From contig NZ_BMTF01000022.1 of NCBI RefSeq assembly GCF_014649535.1, positions 1 through 64,000 on the forward strand: a DNA stretch of 64,000 bases, written 5' to 3'. The notes under the pieces were generated by a model. It saw only the letters and a program-made list of their open reading frames with translations, searched no databases and had not been told where the DNA came from. Made by a program: the position numbers and the translations under genes. The stretch's first letter is position 1. Every line of letters starts with the position of its first letter. This document shows, one piece after another, positions 61,725 to 64,000 of the stretch. Source of the DNA: Streptomyces gelaticus (GTDB lineage: Bacteria; Actinomycetota; Actinomycetes; Streptomycetales; Streptomycetaceae).

Positions 61725-63377
61725 TCACGACGGGTCGTCAGGGACGGCGGACAGGAGGTCGTGCAGGATCGGGCCGGCCGAACCACCGCCCGTGACGCCC
61801 TGCTCGACGACGCATGCCACGGCGACATTGCCGCGCCGGGCGACGAGCCAGCCGTTGTTGGGTTCGTCCTCGGAGACCTCCGCGGTGCCGGTCTTCGCGC
61901 CTATGTCACCGGGCAGATCGGCGAGCGCGTGCGCCGTTCCGTCGGTGACGGTGGCCCGCATCATCGTGCGCAGTTGGGTCACCACGGACGACGGGAGCGG
62001 CTTCGTCGAGGTGGTGTCCTTGCCGCCGGGAACGATGGTCGGCTGGTGGAACCGGCCGGACGCCGCGGTCGCCGTGACGGACGCCATGATCAGCGGGTTC
62101 GCCTGGATCCGGCCCTGCCCGATCATCGAAGCGGCCTTCTCCGTCTCGTCCTTGGGCTCCGGCACCGAGCCGTCGTACGTCGGGATGCCCACATGCCACT
62201 CCTGCCCGACCCCGAAGTACTCGCGTGCCACATCGCCGAGTTCGGTGTCGCCGAGCTTGCCGCGCAGGCTGATGAAGGCGGTGTTGCAGGACTCCATGAA
62301 GTCCTGCCGGAAGGTGGCACCCGGGAACTCGGACGTCTCGACGTTGTGGAACTCCTTGCCGACGGTGAGGTACTTGGGGCAGTCCACGACATCGTCGGGC
62401 GCGACGGCATTCTTGAGCAGCAGCGCGCTGCTCGTCACGATCTTCCAGGTGGAGCCGGGCGCGTACGTACCGGAGACCGCCCGGTTGAAACCGGTGGCGG
62501 GGGAGTTGGCCATGGCGAGGACCTCGCCGTTGTCGACCCGCAGGGCGACGAGCGAGGCGTTCTTGCCGTCGGCCTTCTCGGCCAGGGCCTTGTCCGCCGC
62601 CGCCTGCCAGGTGGCGTCGAGCGTCGTGGCCACGGCCTCGTCGGACGGCTGCTCGTCCTTCTTCCCGAAGGTGGTCTCCGTGCCCTCGACTTCACCGGTG
62701 ACCCGGTCGACGAGCCGGATCGCCCCGCGCGGCCCGGAGCCGCCCCCCGCGAACTGGTTCAGCACCGGCTGCAACGACGGATGGGCATCGCCCGTCAGGG
62801 ACATCCCGTTCCGGTCGGTGATTTCCGGCTCAGTGGTGTCCTCCCGCTCCAGACGGAACTTGGCGGTGTCGCTGAGATGCGGATGGACGAGTGACAGGGA
62901 CCAGTCGACCTTCCAGGCCCCGTTCTTCTGCTCCCGTACGGGGAGATGGGACCGGTAGGTCCAGGTGCCCAGCCCGGTGACGGGCATCTTCGCCGTGAAG
63001 GCGACCCGGACCGTGCCGTCGTCCCCCTTCGTGGCCCGCGCCGGGGTGAGCTCCGGCTTGCTGATGTCGAGACCCGAGGTGAAGTTGCTCAGCACCTCCT
63101 GAGCCCGCGCGGGATTCGTGGTGCGGGAGCCCGCGCTGTCGAGCCGGCCGCCCGCCCAGTCCGCGAGGAACGCACGGGCCTGGGCGGTCGCCGCGGGGTC
63201 GGGGCCGTCGTCGTCGCGCTCGAAGGGGCCGAGCCCGGCGGCGTACGCGCCGCCCGCGGCGACGGCCGTCACGACGGTCACGGCGATGGCCACCCGGAGG
63301 CCGCGGCGGCGGCTCCGGTGGCGGTGGGTGGCGGTGTGCCCAAAGTCCGCGTCGGGAGCTGAGAAAGGGTGCGTCAT
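61725..63377 (-). CDS. Class B penicillin-binding protein (transpeptidase) with MecA-N/NTF2-like domain
   Basis: A 550-residue bitopic enzyme. A membrane helix (A-I-A-V-T-V-V-T-A-V-A-A) near residue 30 is followed by an NTF2-like domain (residues about 60-165), a linker, and the transpeptidase domain with S309-x-x-K312, S363-C-N365 and K495-T-G-T498. It cross-links peptidoglycan at the cell surface. Similar proteins number several in Streptomyces and include antibiotic-cluster resistance PBPs. The leader has no strong ribosome-binding site. It is divergent from a LysR gene. Confidence 0.94.
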   Translation of the reverse strand: MTHPFSAPDADFGHTATHRHRSRRRGLRVAIAVTVVTAVAAGGAYAAGLGPFERDDDGPDPAATAQARAFLADWAGGRLDSAGSRTTNPARAQEVLSNFTSGLDISKPELTPARATKGDDGTVRVAFTAKMPVTGLGTWTYRSHLPVREQKNGAWKVDWSLSLVHPHLSDTAKFRLEREDTTEPEITDRNGMSLTGDAHPSLQPVLNQFAGGGSGPRGAIRLVDRVTGEVEGTETTFGKKDEQPSDEAVATTLDATWQAAADKALAEKADGKNASLVALRVDNGEVLAMANSPATGFNRAVSGTYAPGSTWKIVTSSALLLKNAVAPDDVVDCPKYLTVGKEFHNVETSEFPGATFRQDFMESCNTAFISLRGKLGDTELGDVAREYFGVGQEWHVGIPTYDGSVPEPKDETEKAASMIGQGRIQANPLIMASVTATAASGRFHQPTIVPGGKDTTSTKPLPSSVVTQLRTMMRATVTDGTAHALADLPGDIGAKTGTAEVSEDEPNNGWLVARRGNVAVACVVEQGVTGGGSAGPILHDLLSAVPDDPS

Positions 63378-63418
63378 GCCGTGAGGAGAGCAATCGGCCC
63401 CGCTCCCTGTCCAAGTCC

Positions 63419-63438
63419 GATATCGATGGGATATCGAT
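63419..63438. promoter_or_regulatory. Repeated ATATCGAT elements between the PBP and LysR genes
   Basis: GATATCGAT occurs at 63419-63427 and again at 63430-63438 in the 85-bp divergent region, which is AT-rich compared with its surroundings. Candidate LysR site controlling both genes. Confidence 0.5.
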
Positions 63439-63462
63439 CAAAATTGGATATGATTGCTGGTC

Positions 63463-64000
63463 GTGGACCTGATTCGGCACCTGGAGTGCTTTGTGGCTGT
63501 TGCAGAAGAGTCACACTTCGGGCGTGCAGCGACCCGCCTCGGAATGGCCCAGCCACCCCTGTCGCAGCGCATCCAGCGGCTGGAGCGGGAGCTGGAGGTG
63601 CGGCTCTTCGACCGGACCAGCCGCCAGGTGGCCCTCACCAAGGCGGGCCGGCTGCTGCTTCCCGAGGCGCGCGAGCTGCTCGCGCGGTCCGAGTCGCTGC
63701 GGGCGGCCGCGCGTCGGATCAGGGACGGCGAGAGCGGACTGCTGCGGGCCGGGCTGCCGCCCGACATCGCCGGCGACACCGTCGCCGCGCTCCTCACGGG
63801 GTTCCAGGACCGGCGGTCCGGCGTGGAGCTGGAGCTGCACGAACTGTCCACCACGGATCAGCTCGCCCGCTTCGCCGCACACGAACTCGACGTCGGACTC
63901 ATCCATCACCCCTGCGACGTGACCGGCCTCGAACTCGGCCCGGTCCTCCGGCGCGAGCTCGGCGTACTGCTGCCGCGCGACGCCGAGGCGGCCGGACTCA
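63463..64000 (+). CDS. LysR-family transcriptional regulator (3' end outside window)
   Basis: The first 179 codons are present and the frame runs off the right edge. The N-terminal winged helix is typical: I-R-H-L-E-C-F-V-A-V-A-E-E-S-H-F-G-R-A-A, R-L-G-M-A-Q-P-P-L-S-Q-R-I, then L-E-R-E-L-E-V-R-L-F-D-R-T-S-R. The effector domain starts near residue 90. The GTG at 63463 gives the standard N-terminus. It is divergent from the PBP gene and may regulate it. Confidence 0.92.
   Translation, partial: MDLIRHLECFVAVAEESHFGRAATRLGMAQPPLSQRIQRLERELEVRLFDRTSRQVALTKAGRLLLPEARELLARSESLRAAARRIRDGESGLLRAGLPPDIAGDTVAALLTGFQDRRSGVELELHELSTTDQLARFAAHELDVGLIHHPCDVTGLELGPVLRRELGVLLPRDAEAAGL

Noticed and set aside
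61727..61741. ACGACG-GGT-CGTCAG, similar to the regulon palindrome
   Set aside because: Two mismatches and located inside the 3' end of the PBP coding region, not at a promoter.
1..64000. tRNA, rRNA, riboswitch or CRISPR array
   Set aside because: Reading through the intergenic regions I saw no T-loop consensus, conserved rRNA segment, known riboswitch core or spaced identical repeats of CRISPR size; a covariance-model scan would settle it.

Overview
The window is a stretch of high-GC actinobacterial chromosome, almost certainly Streptomyces. Supporting signs are very high GC with codon-biased third positions, many GTG starts, an afsK/afsS/afsR secondary-metabolism regulatory locus, an XRE-DUF5753/DUF397/HATPase triad, the futalosine route to menaquinone, SigE-type ECF sigma factors, a DUF1707 protein, and the HtpX/PspAB pair. 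The left edge cuts a WD40-repeat gene and the right edge cuts a LysR gene. I saw no rRNA, tRNA or CRISPR array.

Layout. 1-2 kb: WD40 gene tail, an IS5-type transposase and a short PAP2-like remnant. 2-5 kb: PAP2 phosphatase, response regulator and histidine kinase, then a divergent short-chain dehydrogenase behind a 36-bp inverted repeat. 6-9.3 kb: enoyl-CoA hydratase plus ADP-forming acyl-CoA synthetase. 9.5-16 kb: secreted protein, the DUF397/XRE/HATPase triad, a winged-helix protein with Uma2 protein, and a flavin monooxygenase. 16-17 kb: DoxX-like membrane protein plus DUF35 OB-fold protein. 17-23.4 kb: SHOCT protein, APC permease with PadR, DUF1707, PspAB/HtpX, and a cytochrome P450 with ferredoxin. 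23.4-28.2 kb: PNPOx, thiolase-like protein divergent from acyl-CoA dehydrogenase and an F420-type nitroreductase-fold protein, then a TetR regulator. 28.5-42 kb: VOC protein, afsK, two envelope proteins, an enoyl-CoA hydratase/OB-fold/thiolase operon divergent from a FadD3-like ligase, a VapBC-like module, a tiny secreted AfsS-like peptide, afsS and afsR. 42.3-46 kb: COG2159 amidohydrolase, MerR, cold-shock protein, mqnA. 46.6-58.3 kb: Ser/Thr kinase, mqnC, a reduced amidohydrolase-fold protein, a SigE/membrane protein/DUF3152 operon, menG, a zinc-ribbon membrane protein, a GNAT and a geranylgeranyl-reductase-family flavoprotein. 58.7-61.7 kb: helical small protein, alpha/beta hydrolase and lipoprotein. 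61.7-64 kb: penicillin-binding protein divergent from LysR.

How the genes fit together. The strongest unifying signal is a 15-bp palindrome, CTGACG-N3-CGTCAG. It recurs upstream of six separated CoA/steroid-type catabolic transcription units between 9.3 and 42.3 kb: acyl-CoA synthetase/hydratase, DoxX/OB-fold, thiolase, acyl-CoA dehydrogenase/F420 protein, the thiolase/OB-fold/hydratase operon divergent from the FadD3-like ligase, and the amidohydrolase. This looks like a scattered single regulon for degrading a polycyclic or branched carboxylic acid. The TetR gene at 27.5-28.2 kb is the obvious local candidate regulator. One of these operons sits inside the afsK-afsR locus. A second theme is menaquinone supply (mqnA, mqnC, menG and a probable isoprenoid-tail reductase). 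A third is the AfsK-AfsR-AfsS cascade, which here carries an extra exported peptide sharing the AfsS repeat motif.
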